Assembly (NCBI GenBank): GCA_943370025.1
Contig: CALRPI020000023.1
Span: forward strand, 1 to 64,000
Origin: JAAUUE01 sp943370025
GTDB taxonomy: Bacteria; Cyanobacteriota; Cyanobacteriia; Cyanobacteriales; JAAUUE01
Direction of reading: 5' to 3'
Length of the DNA stretch: 64,000 nucleotides
Shown: positions 16,896 to 25,673 of the stretch, one piece after another
Layout: each line of letters starts with the position of its first letter
Numbering within the stretch: position 1 is the stretch's first letter
Notes under the pieces: generated by a model
Told to the model about the DNA's origin: nothing
Databases searched by the model: none
Seen by the model: only the letters and a program-made list of their open reading frames with translations
Program-made: the position numbers and the translations under genes

Positions 16896-17187
16896 AAAAA
16901 TCAAAAATATTAGAGATAAAAACTTAAAACTAGCCAGAAATTAATGCTCTACTTCTCAGATTGCCACAGAAGGGGTCAACAGTAAACAGAGCAAGTTCGG
17001 GATGAATCATAACCCCTTGTCGGATATTACAATCTTCATTAAGAATCACTGCTTGGCAAAATCAATTAGCGATGCTTATTGGTATCAATTCAGAATGTTC
17101 TTGGAATATTTTGGAAAAGTGTTTGGTTAGATTACCATTAATGTCAATGACATTTTGCTGTTCTCTTAATCTCAAATTACGGAAACT

Positions 17188-18000
17188 ATGAAATCAGGAT
17201 TTTGTGAAGGACGATTGACAAAATGGAATGATGAGAGAGGTTTTGGTTTTATTCAACCTATTGATGGCAGCAAAGAGGTTTTCTTGCATATTAGCGCCCT
17301 CGATCGAGGAATTCGCCGTCCTCAAGTTGGCGATATGATTTGGTACGATCGAGTAACTGAAGCCAATGGCAAGATTCGGGCGGCTAAAGCTTCAATTCAA
17401 GGCTTGGAAACCGTCCCGTCTATCCCAAAAGATAAACCAGCAAAACAAAGCCAACCGTATAAAGCTAGTAGTGTTACTAAATCTACCTCTCTTCAGCGGC
17501 AACGCAGGCGAGGCAAGTGGAACAGTCCGCTAAATCCTCTCAGAGACGTGAATCCAGCTATTGTGATGGTGTTTCTAATGGCTGTGGGATTAATTGGCTC
17601 ACTAATTAAAGGGAATTTCTCCTTGCCATTTTTCACGAAAAAATATGCTGCCCCAGTTAGCACCGCCAGCGCTCCTGCACCAGTTGCCCCAGCCGCCCCA
17701 ATTAGTCCAACTGCAAGTTCTCCGGCACCGATCGCACCTCCCATAGAATCGGCGAGTTCTCCTGCCTCCATTGCTACTCCAATTTATCCAACTGAAACCA
17801 CCTCCGTGCCAGTTGCCTCCGCCGCAGGGTCAGGATGTGTTGTCAAAGGGAATATTTCGGTTAATTCAGGCAAAAAGCTATACCATGTGCCGGGGATGGA
17901 AGATTATGACATCACAGATATTAGGGAATCTAAGGGAGAGCGATGGTTTTGTAGTGAGGCAGAGGCGATCGCTAATGGTTGGGTTAGAGCGCCAAAATAG
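17188..18000 (+). CDS. Membrane-anchored cold-shock-domain protein
   Basis: The 270-residue protein has an N-terminal cold-shock domain (residues about 5-72) with RNP1-like RGFGFIQP and RNP2-like EVFLHISAL. A basic linker (SLQRQRRRGKWN) leads to one transmembrane segment (about 125-145). A long Ala/Pro/Ser linker (about 155-212) follows, then a C-terminal domain of about 54 residues with GCVVKGNIS, YHVPGMEDYD and WFCSEAEAIANGW. That last pattern is found at the ends of many secreted nucleases and unknown proteins. The cold-shock domain would face the cytosol and bind single-stranded nucleic acid. Function as a whole is unknown. Its stop codon abuts that of the convergent R3H gene with no spacer. 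Confidence 0.8.
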   Translation: MKSGFCEGRLTKWNDERGFGFIQPIDGSKEVFLHISALDRGIRRPQVGDMIWYDRVTEANGKIRAAKASIQGLETVPSIPKDKPAKQSQPYKASSVTKSTSLQRQRRRGKWNSPLNPLRDVNPAIVMVFLMAVGLIGSLIKGNFSLPFFTKKYAAPVSTASAPAPVAPAAPISPTASSPAPIAPPIESASSPASIATPIYPTETTSVPVASAAGSGCVVKGNISVNSGKKLYHVPGMEDYDITDIRESKGERWFCSEAEAIANGWVRAPK

Positions 18001-19899
18001 TTATGCGGGATAAATCCGGAGGCGGCGGTTGGGTTCGTCGCCAAAACTGCTGGATTTGAGACGGTAATGCTCCACTAGTTCGTGCTGCATTTTCCTTACC
18101 TTCGCCGATCGCGGTAATAGTTCCACTGGTTGCCCCTTGGGAAGAACAATCTGCTCCACCGCAAGGCGTGCCTCTTCCAGAGCTTCGATCTCATCCTGCG
18201 CTCCACTGGAGGTAAATAACCGTACATCAGTGGTTTCCGGCATGGCGGGGTCATCCATATCTAGTAGGCGACGCAGGGCTTTGGTGATCTGGGGAATTGT
18301 CCCGGCTTTCAGGGTGTGGATGGGAATATGTCTGGCTCTAGCGATCGGGCGGAGTTTGGATTGATGCTTCAGGTTCGATCGCAGCGCCAAGATCACATCG
18401 GCATTTTCCATATCCTTAGTTAAAATCACTGGTAAATTCAACACCTGAATCACCTGCTCTAGCTGCTGGCGGCTGACTCCGTAGGGGTAGACATGGAGGG
18501 GCAGGTCTTCCCCGTTGGCAGCAAATCCTAGATGAATTAAGTTGTCTTCCTGCCAAGATTGGTCGAGAAGTTGGGAAAAATCATTGTCTCTAGGACGAGA
18601 AAAATCAGCCCTTGCCTCGTTTCTGCCTTCATTTCTCCCTTCGGTCACTGGAGTCATTTGCCCCGTAGTCCGCCAACCACTAGGTTTGAGGGGATAGATT
18701 TCTGCTGGGGGGCTGAGGGAACCGCCCCGGTTGAGGGGGGCAAAACCTTGATCCAAATCTCGGCTAAATTTCCTCTCATTTTGCTCCCAAGATCGATCGC
18801 TACCCCGCTCCATACCGAGGGGAACCTTGGGTGGCACTGGGCGATCAACAAATTCCCTACTGACCACCACATTTCCCGCAGCATCCACACTGCGGACTTC
18901 TGGGTTGGGTTCCCGCGATCGCAATAGTTGATCCATGCTATCCGCCACATTTTCATGGATGATCCAGCGCTGCCGCTCTAGCATTTCGATGGCGATCGCA
19001 AAAGTTGGTGGGGCTTTGCGTTCAAGGACGGTTTTCTGGGAACCCCGCCGCCGTGCCTCATCATCTCCTAGGGTGACAGCTTGGATACCTCCCACGAGAT
19101 CCGAGAGGGTGGGATTTTTCATTAGGTTTTCTAAACGATTACCGTGGGCGGTGCCGACTAGTTGCACCCCCCGTTCGGCGATCGTCCGAGCCGCCAGCGC
19201 CTCCAGCTCAGTGCCGATTTCATCAATGACGATCACCTCTGGCATATGGTTTTCCACTGCTTCGATCATCACTTGGTGTTGCAACTCTGGACGAGCCACC
19301 TGCATCCGTCGCGCCCGCCCGATCGCTGGGTGGGGAATATCCCCATCTCCGGCAATTTCGTTGGAAGTATCAATAATCACGACCCGTTTCCCCAGATCGT
19401 CTGCCAGAACTCTGGCAATTTCTCGCAGGGCGGTGGTTTTGCCCACACCGGGACGACCCAACATCAGGATTGATTGCCCCGTTTCCACCAGATCATTAAT
19501 AAGGGTAATTGTCCCAAACACAGCCCGACCCACCCGACAAGTTAAACCAATAATGTCTCCAGTCCGGTTGCGGATCGCACTAATTCTATGCAAGGTGCGT
19601 TCAATCCCGGCTCGATTATCTCCGCTAAAAGTTCCTACTCGTTGCAAACAATAGCTCAATTGCTCCAAAGATATGGGAATATCGGATAAATACTCAGCCC
19701 CTTGAGGGAAGCGGACTTCCGGTAGCCTGCCCAAATCCATGACTACTTCAACTAAGCTATCTCGCTGGGGATGGTTGGTAATGGCGGTACATAGCTCTGG
19801 GGGCAAGATTTCCAGTAGTTTCTGCAAGTCTTCAGTCATCACCTGCTGAGGAGAGTCAAGGGAATCAGATGCGTTAACCAAATCAGTAGTTTCTACCAT
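18001..19899 (-). CDS. Ycf45-like AAA ATPase with R3H-type C-terminus
   Basis: The 632-residue protein matches the Ycf45/SpoIIIAA-like AAA ATPases of cyanobacteria and some plastids. Walker A is LGRPGVGKTT at about 167-176, Walker B is VIVIDEIGTE, and a sensor arginine region ARTIAERGVQLVGTAHG follows. The middle is a variable linker. The last part has a single-stranded nucleic-acid-binding R3H-like stretch (KVRKMQHELVEHYRLKSSSFG, then PNRRLRIYP). Its cellular role is not established. It ends head-to-head with the stop of the cold-shock-domain gene. Confidence 0.88.
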   Translation of the reverse strand: MVETTDLVNASDSLDSPQQVMTEDLQKLLEILPPELCTAITNHPQRDSLVEVVMDLGRLPEVRFPQGAEYLSDIPISLEQLSYCLQRVGTFSGDNRAGIERTLHRISAIRNRTGDIIGLTCRVGRAVFGTITLINDLVETGQSILMLGRPGVGKTTALREIARVLADDLGKRVVIIDTSNEIAGDGDIPHPAIGRARRMQVARPELQHQVMIEAVENHMPEVIVIDEIGTELEALAARTIAERGVQLVGTAHGNRLENLMKNPTLSDLVGGIQAVTLGDDEARRRGSQKTVLERKAPPTFAIAIEMLERQRWIIHENVADSMDQLLRSREPNPEVRSVDAAGNVVVSREFVDRPVPPKVPLGMERGSDRSWEQNERKFSRDLDQGFAPLNRGGSLSPPAEIYPLKPSGWRTTGQMTPVTEGRNEGRNEARADFSRPRDNDFSQLLDQSWQEDNLIHLGFAANGEDLPLHVYPYGVSRQQLEQVIQVLNLPVILTKDMENADVILALRSNLKHQSKLRPIARARHIPIHTLKAGTIPQITKALRRLLDMDDPAMPETTDVRLFTSSGAQDEIEALEEARLAVEQIVLPKGQPVELLPRSAKVRKMQHELVEHYRLKSSSFGDEPNRRLRIYPA

Positions 19900-20060
19900 G
19901 AAAAGTTTAGTAAGTGGATAAGCTCCCCTATATGCTAAAGCCTTTAGGTCTAAATGGGTACACTTAAACTAGAAAATTCTCCCACTCCCCAGTACTGACA
20001 GGGCTATGATCCCCGCCATTTTCTTTAACTAGTATTTAACTTTTGCCTGATGGCATAGCG

Positions 20061-21260
20061 ATGGATTATTACTTTGAGTTTCGCCCCTACCAATTGCCGT
20101 TTAGTCAACCTTTAACCACAAATCATGGTAGCTGGAAGGTTCGCGAGGGGATAGTGATCCGTTTGACCAGTGCCCGAGGAAATACCAGCTATGGAGAAAT
20201 TGCCCCCATTCCTTGGTTTGGCTCGGAAACCATTTCGGAAGCTCTGGAATTTTGTCAACAATTACCTGCAAGAGTTAGCCATGAGGAGATTTCGGGGATT
20301 TGCGATCGCCTCCCCGCCACCCAATTTGGCTTCGGCTCTGCTTGGGAAAGTCTGCAATTGACTCTGGGGGATAACGACACTGGATCCCCCCCAACCCCCC
20401 TTAGAAAGGGGGGGGAAGAAATTATTACACCCCCCCTTTTTCTGGCGAAGCGGCGCGTTAGCGCGGGAGCAGGGGGGATCTCCCCAGATTTATCTACCTA
20501 CAGCTATCTATTGCCCACAGGCATCGCTGCTCTCGAATCTTGGCAAACGCCTTGGCAGCAAGGTTATTGCACTTTTAAGTGGAAAATTGGGGTTGCTCCT
20601 ATCCATCAAGAATTGGATCAACTCCAGCAATTAGCTAATCTCCTGCCCTCAGGAGCGAAGTTAAGACTAGATGCCAATGGGGGTTTGAATTTAGAATCAG
20701 CCAAACTGTGGTTGAAGGAGTGCGATCGAAATAACGTGATCAAAAATACCCCTCATCCCCTAACCCCCCTTCGACAAGCTCAGGACATCGCTTCTCCCCC
20801 TATGGGAGAAGGGAAACATGAATCTATTTCTTCTCCCCCCTTTTTAAGGGGGGCTGGGGGGGATCACCCCGCCAAGATCGAATTTCTGGAACAACCCTTG
20901 CCAGTTGATAGTTTCCAAGATTTATTAGCCCTAGAGGATAAATATGAAACATCGATCGCCATTGATGAATCTGTCGCCACCCTAGGGCAACTCAAAAACT
21001 GCTATGCTCAGGGCTGGCGGGGAGTTTTTGTAATTAAACCCAGTATTGCGGGCTATGGCGATCGCCTCCGGGAATTTTGCCAAAATCATCCTATTGATGC
21101 CGTCTTTTCCTCTAGTCTAGAAACAGCGATCGGCAGAACTCATGCCCTGAAGTTGGCACAGGAATTAAATAATCCTCAAAGGGCATTGGGCTTTGGGGTC
21201 GATCGCTGGCTAGACATAGATCAAGAAACTTTGATTCAACAACTATGGCAGGGGCATTAG
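20061..21260 (+). CDS. menC: o-Succinylbenzoate synthase with two repeat insertions
   Basis: MenC dehydrates SHCHC to o-succinylbenzoate for phylloquinone, the photosystem I quinone. The enolase-superfamily residues are all present: the KWKIG lysines, D in LRLDANGG, E in IEFLEQPLP, D in IAIDESVATL and K in VIKPSIAGY. The protein is 399 residues, about 75 more than expected. The excess is two in-frame palindromic-repeat insertions, about residues 108-140 (SPPTPLRKGGEE...) and 230-270 (TPHPLTPLRQAQD...). Both fall between core elements, so activity may be kept. ATG 20061 is chosen over TTG 20043 because the conserved YYFEFRPY start follows it. It overlaps menE by 16 bases. Confidence 0.93.
   Translation: MDYYFEFRPYQLPFSQPLTTNHGSWKVREGIVIRLTSARGNTSYGEIAPIPWFGSETISEALEFCQQLPARVSHEEISGICDRLPATQFGFGSAWESLQLTLGDNDTGSPPTPLRKGGEEIITPPLFLAKRRVSAGAGGISPDLSTYSYLLPTGIAALESWQTPWQQGYCTFKWKIGVAPIHQELDQLQQLANLLPSGAKLRLDANGGLNLESAKLWLKECDRNNVIKNTPHPLTPLRQAQDIASPPMGEGKHESISSPPFLRGAGGDHPAKIEFLEQPLPVDSFQDLLALEDKYETSIAIDESVATLGQLKNCYAQGWRGVFVIKPSIAGYGDRLREFCQNHPIDAVFSSSLETAIGRTHALKLAQELNNPQRALGFGVDRWLDIDQETLIQQLWQGH
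20382..20479 (+). repeat. Family I repeat inside menC, copy I1
   Basis: GGATCCCCCCCAACCCCCCT and CCCCCTTTTTCTGGCG... through GGGGGGATC form an arm-loop-arm element of 98 bp, read in frame. A smaller palindromic piece, CGAAGCGGCGCGTTAGCGCG, is set within its right arm. Confidence 0.85.
20748..20870 (+). repeat. Family I repeat inside menC, copy I2
   Basis: A composite: CCTAACCCCCCTTCGACAAG, a TATGGGAGAAGGG arm, and a right arm CCCCCCTTTTTAAGGGGGGC. It adds about 41 codons without breaking the frame. Confidence 0.85.
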
Positions 21261-22894
21261 ACTATCTTCAAAAGCTATCCAACAACGACTGGCTAACCAC
21301 AGACCAGCCCCATGATTTTTTATCTCTTGCCCAGAGTTACTATCAGGAACTAACTCCATTTGTCAACCAAAAACTTATTCCTAAAATTCTCATTGCTGAT
21401 CCTGACCCGATTAGATTCTTAGCTAAGTTTCTCGCTGTCACTGCCGCTGAATTGCCAGTGTTTTTAGGTAATCATCAATGGGGCGATCGAGAATGGCAAC
21501 AAGTAGAAGAATTAGTCCAGCCCAATATTATTTGGCAAGAGGAATTGTTACTAGCTAATAAGTTGATTCCAAGGTTAATTCTAGATTTGATTCCAGACTC
21601 AATTCCAAACCAAATTCCAGAGGCACAATCTGGTTGGATTATGATTCCCACAGGTGGTTCCTCTGGACAGGTGAAATTTGCGATCCATACTTGGCAAACT
21701 CTATCGGCATCTGTGGCAGGATTACAAACCTATTTTCAAACTCCGGTAATTAATTCCTATTGTGTGCTGCCGGTTTATCATGTCAGTGGTTTGATGCAAT
21801 TTATGCGATCGCTCCTCACCGGAGGTAAGTTGATTATCACCACCAGTAAGCATCTAGAAACCAATGAAAGTTTTGATATTAACCCTCAAAATTACTTTAT
21901 CTCTCTTGTCCCTACTCAGTTACAAAAACTATTAATTAATCCCCAAACTAGTGCTTGGCTTTCACAATTTCGAGCCGTATTTCTTGGTGGTGGTGCGGCG
22001 TGGTCAGGATTATTAAATCAAGCCAGAAATCTGCAAATTCCCCTCGCCCTCACCTACGGCATGACCGAAACCGCTTCCCAACTTACCACCCTCAAACCCC
22101 ACGATTTCTTAGCTGGAAACAATAGCTGTGGTCAGGTATTGCCCCATGCAAGAATAGGTTTCAAAGTACCTGTTAGTGGATCCCCCCCAACCCCTCTTCA
22201 AAAAAGGGGGGAAGGAATGGAAGTCCCCCTTGTTAAGAAGGATTTAGGGGGATCGATCGCTATTCAATCTAATTCTCTTGCCCTTGGTTATTATCCTCAT
22301 CTCTGGGTAGCAAGTCATGAATTTGTGAATAATGAATTTACGAATATATTAGAGACAGATGATTTGGGCTACCTTGATCCTAAAGGCTATTTGTACATAA
22401 CTGGTCGCCAGAGTTTAATGATTATTACTGGTGGAGAGAAAGTATTTCCGCCAGAAGTAGAGGCGGTAATTTTGGCAACTAAATTAGTTGAGGATGTTTG
22501 TGTTTTAGGATTGCCTGATCCCTATTGGGGAGAAATTGTGGCGGCTGTTTATGTGCCAGTTAGTCAAGAGATAAATCTTAAAGTGAATTCAGCAATATTT
22601 CAAGAGGCAATTTATTCTCCACCCTTTTTTCTAGCGCAGCGGCGCGTTAGCGCGGGGGTTGGGGGGGATCATCTACAGGAATATTCCAAATCAGAAATTA
22701 CTATTGTTATGATCGAAGCAGCGATCGCCTCCCATCTCACCCAACATTTAGCAAAATATAAACACCCCAAACTTTGGTTCCCTAGAGCAAATTTACCCCG
22801 CAACCCCCAAGGCAAAATCAACTATTCAAACCTACGAGAAATTTTATCTAAATCTACTCAAGTTCCTGTAATTAAATCTGTTGATAACTGTTAA
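21245..22894 (+). CDS. menE: o-Succinylbenzoate-CoA ligase with two repeat insertions
   Basis: MenE activates o-succinylbenzoate with ATP and CoA for phylloquinone synthesis. The 549-residue adenylate-forming enzyme has the P-loop IPTGGSSGQVKFA, the LTYGMTETAS motif, DDLGYLDPKGYLYITGR and the C-terminal catalytic lysine in NPQGKINY. Two in-frame repeat-derived insertions (about residues 311-337, SPPTPLQKRGEG...; and 457-476, SPPFFLAQRRVSAG...) make it longer than usual. The start overlaps menC by 16 bases, so the two are co-translated. HIP1 sites are frequent. Confidence 0.93.
   Translation: MAGALDYLQKLSNNDWLTTDQPHDFLSLAQSYYQELTPFVNQKLIPKILIADPDPIRFLAKFLAVTAAELPVFLGNHQWGDREWQQVEELVQPNIIWQEELLLANKLIPRLILDLIPDSIPNQIPEAQSGWIMIPTGGSSGQVKFAIHTWQTLSASVAGLQTYFQTPVINSYCVLPVYHVSGLMQFMRSLLTGGKLIITTSKHLETNESFDINPQNYFISLVPTQLQKLLINPQTSAWLSQFRAVFLGGGAAWSGLLNQARNLQIPLALTYGMTETASQLTTLKPHDFLAGNNSCGQVLPHARIGFKVPVSGSPPTPLQKRGEGMEVPLVKKDLGGSIAIQSNSLALGYYPHLWVASHEFVNNEFTNILETDDLGYLDPKGYLYITGRQSLMIITGGEKVFPPEVEAVILATKLVEDVCVLGLPDPYWGEIVAAVYVPVSQEINLKVNSAIFQEAIYSPPFFLAQRRVSAGVGGDHLQEYSKSEITIVMIEAAIASHLTQHLAKYKHPKLWFPRANLPRNPQGKINYSNLREILSKSTQVPVIKSVDNC
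22177..22255 (+). repeat. Family I repeat inside menE, copy I3
   Basis: GGATCCCCCCCAACCCCTCT, AAAAAAGGGGGGAAGG, then CCCCCTTGTTAAGAAGGA and GGGGGATC. It encodes about 26 residues in frame, between the substrate-binding core and motif A7. Confidence 0.85.
22614..22672 (+). repeat. Family I repeat inside menE, copy I4 (right half)
   Basis: Only the right arm is present: TCTCCACCCTTTTTTCTAGC followed by the CGCAGCGGCGCGTTAGCGCG sub-palindrome and GGGGGGGATC. It inserts about 20 codons in the C-terminal domain. Confidence 0.8.
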
Positions 22895-22919
22895 CTGATA
22901 CTTTGACAAGTCTTACTAT

Positions 22920-22984
22920 AAATCCCTACACAGCAAGGTATTCAAAATCTTATTTGTATCAACTATTTAGCAAAATGGTATTAC
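22920..22984 (+). repeat. Family D element, right half, copy D3
   Basis: CAGCAAGGTATTCAAAATCT through CAACTATTTAGCAAAATGGT, ending TATTA. It is nearly identical to the right halves at 32161-32263 and 51536-51640; the left palindrome is missing. Confidence 0.8.
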
Positions 22985-23043
22985 AGTGAGCCTGTCGAAC
23001 TGCTCAGCACAAGTAACTGATAATTGATAACTATTAACTGACT

Positions 23044-23691
23044 CTAATCGGGTCGCCTCTTTTCTACCCCAAACCCCACTAAGCTAATTACCGAAGGTAT
23101 CTCTCCCGGTTCTGGTTTTTGATAAGTAATAATGGTTCTTAAACGCAAACCATCCGCAACTAGGCGCATTTGATCGATCGCGATCGATCGACGATAAAAA
23201 GTCAGCATTTCCAAAGTTTGTCTACTAGGCAGATAAGTAAAACTACTCTGGATTGCCCCTGATTCTGAATAACCTTCATCTCGCAGATAAAAACCCTGAA
23301 TTACTTCTTCCGTAATAGGTAATTGAGCTGCTACCGGAGGAATTTCTTTATTTGTAAATAGGTCGTAGTTCTGGACATAGCCGTAGGGAACAAATAGAGC
23401 TTTGAGGCTCATGGATACCTGCTCTCCTTTTTCAGAAATTGTGTCAAAAGCAATACTAAAACCCGGAAATTCCTGACTTATTGGCTGAGATACTTGAGCA
23501 TCATTCCCTAACATCAAAGCATTATTCAAGGGTGAAGCAGATAACAGTTCTTGCTTTTGAACTTCAGCCAAAGAAGCAACTTGGTATTCAGTATAGGAGC
23601 GTTCTATACTTCCATTGAGAAGATCATGGTAAGTTCTTTCTATCTGCCAAAAGCCACTACATGCCCGGAAAAACTGATTGAATTCCAACAT
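23044..23691 (-). CDS. CpcS/CpeS-type phycobiliprotein lyase
   Basis: The 215-residue protein begins with the family pattern FNQFFRACSGFWQIERTYHD and has ERSYTEYQV, followed by strands of a lipocalin-like barrel (FSIAFDTIS, SMSLKALFVPYGY, GFYLRDEGYSE). CpcS/CpeS lyases attach bilins to conserved cysteines of phycobiliproteins. Which subunit and bilin this one serves cannot be told, and no phycobiliprotein gene is in the window. It is a single minus-strand gene. Confidence 0.82.
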   Translation of the reverse strand: MLEFNQFFRACSGFWQIERTYHDLLNGSIERSYTEYQVASLAEVQKQELLSASPLNNALMLGNDAQVSQPISQEFPGFSIAFDTISEKGEQVSMSLKALFVPYGYVQNYDLFTNKEIPPVAAQLPITEEVIQGFYLRDEGYSESGAIQSSFTYLPSRQTLEMLTFYRRSIAIDQMRLVADGLRLRTIITYQKPEPGEIPSVISLVGFGVEKRRPD

Positions 23692-23976
23692 AATTTTCTA
23701 GTTATTTGCTATTTATCTAACAAGCCTAAATCATTTACCAGATTTTAGAGGATTAAAACTCAGAGGGTGGACTGTTTTTGCTCTATTAAAGTGGCGATCG
23801 CTTAATTAAATAAGTATTTATACCATTTAGGGCAATCTATGGTTGATAATCTCAGGATTGTTATCCTCTATGGTTTGTATTGGAAAAGTTAAATCAATAA
23901 GTAGTATCACATTATTTTTACTTAACTTAATTATCATGATCTGTAACTTAAAGAAAATCAGAGGAAGATCGTGCGT

Positions 23977-24357
23977 ATGGATACCCTAGAAAAACAGTTA
24001 TTAGCCCTACAGGAAAAAGTTGATGCTCTTTATCAGATTATTGAGCAGCTTAATGTCAAGTTTTTAGCCGCGATCGATACCGGGAAAGTGAAGCTCGTTC
24101 CAGAGACAAAAGAAACAGTAAATATTAACTACTCTAAGTACAGCAATCCTTGGTATCAGAGCTATGGCGACTCTACGATGGAACATAAGGATGTCTTAAA
24201 AGACACCAGATCTGGAGAAAGTTCTTCTCAGTCTTCAGGACAGCAAGCCATGTCCACAGAGCTACAAATTCAAAGACTCACCGCCCAGCTAACTGCTGCC
24301 TACAACCGCATTGCCGCCTTAGAAGAACAACTTGTTGCCCGTCGCGTCCACCAGTAA
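23977..24357 (+). CDS. Coiled-coil protein of unknown function
   Basis: The 126-residue protein has heptad-rich coils at both ends (MDTLEKQLLALQEKVDALYQ and the C-terminal TAAYNRIAALEEQLVARR) joined by a polar middle with YSKYSNPWYQSYGD. No family was recognised. AGAGGAAG lies nine bases before ATG 23977; the GTG two codons upstream would be too close to it. Confidence 0.6.
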   Translation: MDTLEKQLLALQEKVDALYQIIEQLNVKFLAAIDTGKVKLVPETKETVNINYSKYSNPWYQSYGDSTMEHKDVLKDTRSGESSSQSSGQQAMSTELQIQRLTAQLTAAYNRIAALEEQLVARRVHQ

Positions 24358-24417
24358 TCTTGCTTCCTATAGATACTAATTTCAATATTTGTCATGATTA
24401 GCTTAGCTAATCAGAAT

Positions 24418-24927
24418 TTATCTTGCTAACTGGGCAGCAGGTAATTTTGTCAAGATATCTATTAAGGATGGTAAAGGGTCTGTACCAACTTCGATCACTG
24501 TTACTGAGGCTCCCGGTGCGATCAGTTTTAGGGGGGGCATTTGTGTCAAAACTAGGTGAACACAGCTATGGGTAAGCATCAGGTTTAGTCCCATATGTTC
24601 TCCGCTACCCCGGAAATCTGTTCTTACCCCCACGATCGGCAGTCCCTTGGCAAAAGCATAGCCCATCTCAAAACAACTCCCAGAGTCTGCATCAGTCCCA
24701 TCCAGAATAATCAATACCATTCCCGCTCCATCTAATCCCCGAATACAGGTGGTATAAAGCTGATGGGGGTCTGCAATCCCGGCACAAGCTTCTTGGGGCA
24801 GATAAATCTTATAACCCTGCCCTCGTAATCCTGTTGCTAATTTTTGATTGAAATCTATTTCCCCTCTTGTAAATAGGGGCGCAGCAAAGTAAATCCAACC
24901 GGGGTTCGTTAATTCTTGACTTGTCAT
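24418..24927 (-). CDS. Nucleoside 2-deoxyribosyltransferase-like protein
   Basis: The 169-residue protein shows the NDT fold: N-terminal WIYFAAPLF, YLPQEACAG, and the active-site segment LDGTDADSGSCFEMGYAFAKG with its Asp and Glu. Such enzymes move deoxyribose between bases or hydrolyse nucleotides; DNPH1-type members act on dNMPs. The exact substrate is unknown. The gene stands alone, although guaD (48493) and a nucleoside-type permease (29064) elsewhere in the window also touch purine use. Confidence 0.8.
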   Translation of the reverse strand: MTSQELTNPGWIYFAAPLFTRGEIDFNQKLATGLRGQGYKIYLPQEACAGIADPHQLYTTCIRGLDGAGMVLIILDGTDADSGSCFEMGYAFAKGLPIVGVRTDFRGSGEHMGLNLMLTHSCVHLVLTQMPPLKLIAPGASVTVIEVGTDPLPSLIDILTKLPAAQLAR

Positions 24928-25064
24928 AATTCAGCAATAAGCCTCATTTGAACGAAAACTGATGCAGGTTGAGGGATTGAGGTGCAAATAGGCAATAGCA
25001 ATAGCCATTATAAGATTCTCCTATCGAATATCTAAGCAAATAGTTGCTATTTTCCCAAAAGTTA

Positions 25065-25080
25065 GTTACATTAGTTTACA
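25065..25080 (+). promoter_or_regulatory. HLR1 element (RpaB site) upstream of hli, site 1
   Basis: GTTACATTAGTTTACA matches the HLR1 consensus (G/T)TTACA(T/A)(T/A)NN(G/T)TTACA at every fixed position. HLR1 is the binding site of response regulator RpaB in high-light-responsive cyanobacterial promoters. Confidence 0.85.
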
Positions 25081-25086
25081 GAGACA

Positions 25087-25102
25087 TTTACAAATTGTTA
25101 CT
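25087..25102 (+). promoter_or_regulatory. HLR1-like element upstream of hli, site 2
   Basis: TTTACAAATTGTTACT matches HLR1 except for the final base. It follows site 1 with a 22-bp offset, about two helical turns, and ends 16 bases before the hli ATG. Confidence 0.65.
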
Positions 25103-25118
25103 AACTGGAGTCCAAACC

Positions 25119-25271
25119 ATGCAAACCGAAGATCGCAACGCTGTTAAGTTCGGGTTCACCAACCAATCTGAAAACTGGAATGGCCGCTTAGCAATGATCG
25201 GCTTCTCTGCCGCCCTAATCATTGAGCTTCTCTCCGGCAAAGGTGTCCTACATTTCTGGGGCTTGATGTAA
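25119..25271 (+). CDS. High-light-inducible protein (one-helix Hlip/Scp)
   Basis: The 50-residue protein has the chlorophyll a/b-binding motif ENWNGRLAMIGF at about residues 18-29, followed by SAALIIELLSG, in one thylakoid membrane helix. Hlips bind chlorophyll and carotenoid and protect photosystem assembly under light stress. ATG 25119 is chosen: GGAG lies eight bases upstream, and the longer frame from 25044 would run through the HLR1 sites. Tandem HLR1 elements and a terminator make this a complete single-gene unit under likely RpaB control. Confidence 0.95.
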   Translation: MQTEDRNAVKFGFTNQSENWNGRLAMIGFSAALIIELLSGKGVLHFWGLM

Positions 25272-25308
25272 TTTTTCAAAACTAATCTGCTTTCTCCTAA
25301 CATTAAGT

Positions 25309-25337
25309 AAAGCTGACTCTTTCAGGGTCAGCTTTTT
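25309..25337 (+). terminator. Intrinsic terminator of hli
   Basis: AAGCTGACTC and GGGTCAGCTT pair around TTTCA, followed by a TTTTTATT run. Confidence 0.9.
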
Positions 25338-25352
25338 ATTGAGTAAATAGAG

Positions 25353-25541
25353 ATTGCTCCTGAAAATCTTGCTGCTCGTCTCGAAATCTTGTTTCAAGAT
25401 TAATCTCCTCTTGCAGTTCATCAACTTGAAGCCTTGGTTCGAGAAACTATAGAACTTGTCGAGATTTATCTACCTCAAGTAGATACTGCTTCAGTCAAGC
25501 AAAAATTAGGCTGGAGACAACAACCGTGGCAACTCCTGTAA
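25353..25541 (+). pseudogene. Possible gene remnant with an in-frame stop
   Basis: One frame reads ENLAARLEILFQD, a TAA at 25401-25403, then SPLAVHQLEALVRETIELV and ends PWQLL before TAA at 25539. The amphipathic, protein-like composition on both sides of the stop suggests the 3' end of a decayed gene. The family was not recognised. Confidence 0.3.
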
Positions 25542-25569
25542 GTCAAGAAAAGAAATTATGCATTTGTAT

Positions 25570-25602
25570 AGTTGTTGCGATCGCGGAGTGATCGCAACAA
25601 CT
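25570..25602. repeat. Hairpin AGTTGTTGCGAT/ATCGCAACAACT
   Basis: A 12-bp perfect stem with a loop of nine bases in the gap between hli and the five-repeat gene. Confidence 0.5.
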
Positions 25603-25673
25603 TTCAAGAACCTATATAAAACTCCTTGGCTGTGCATAAGCCCTAAAAAAAGGATTTTATCCTGTTCTTTATT

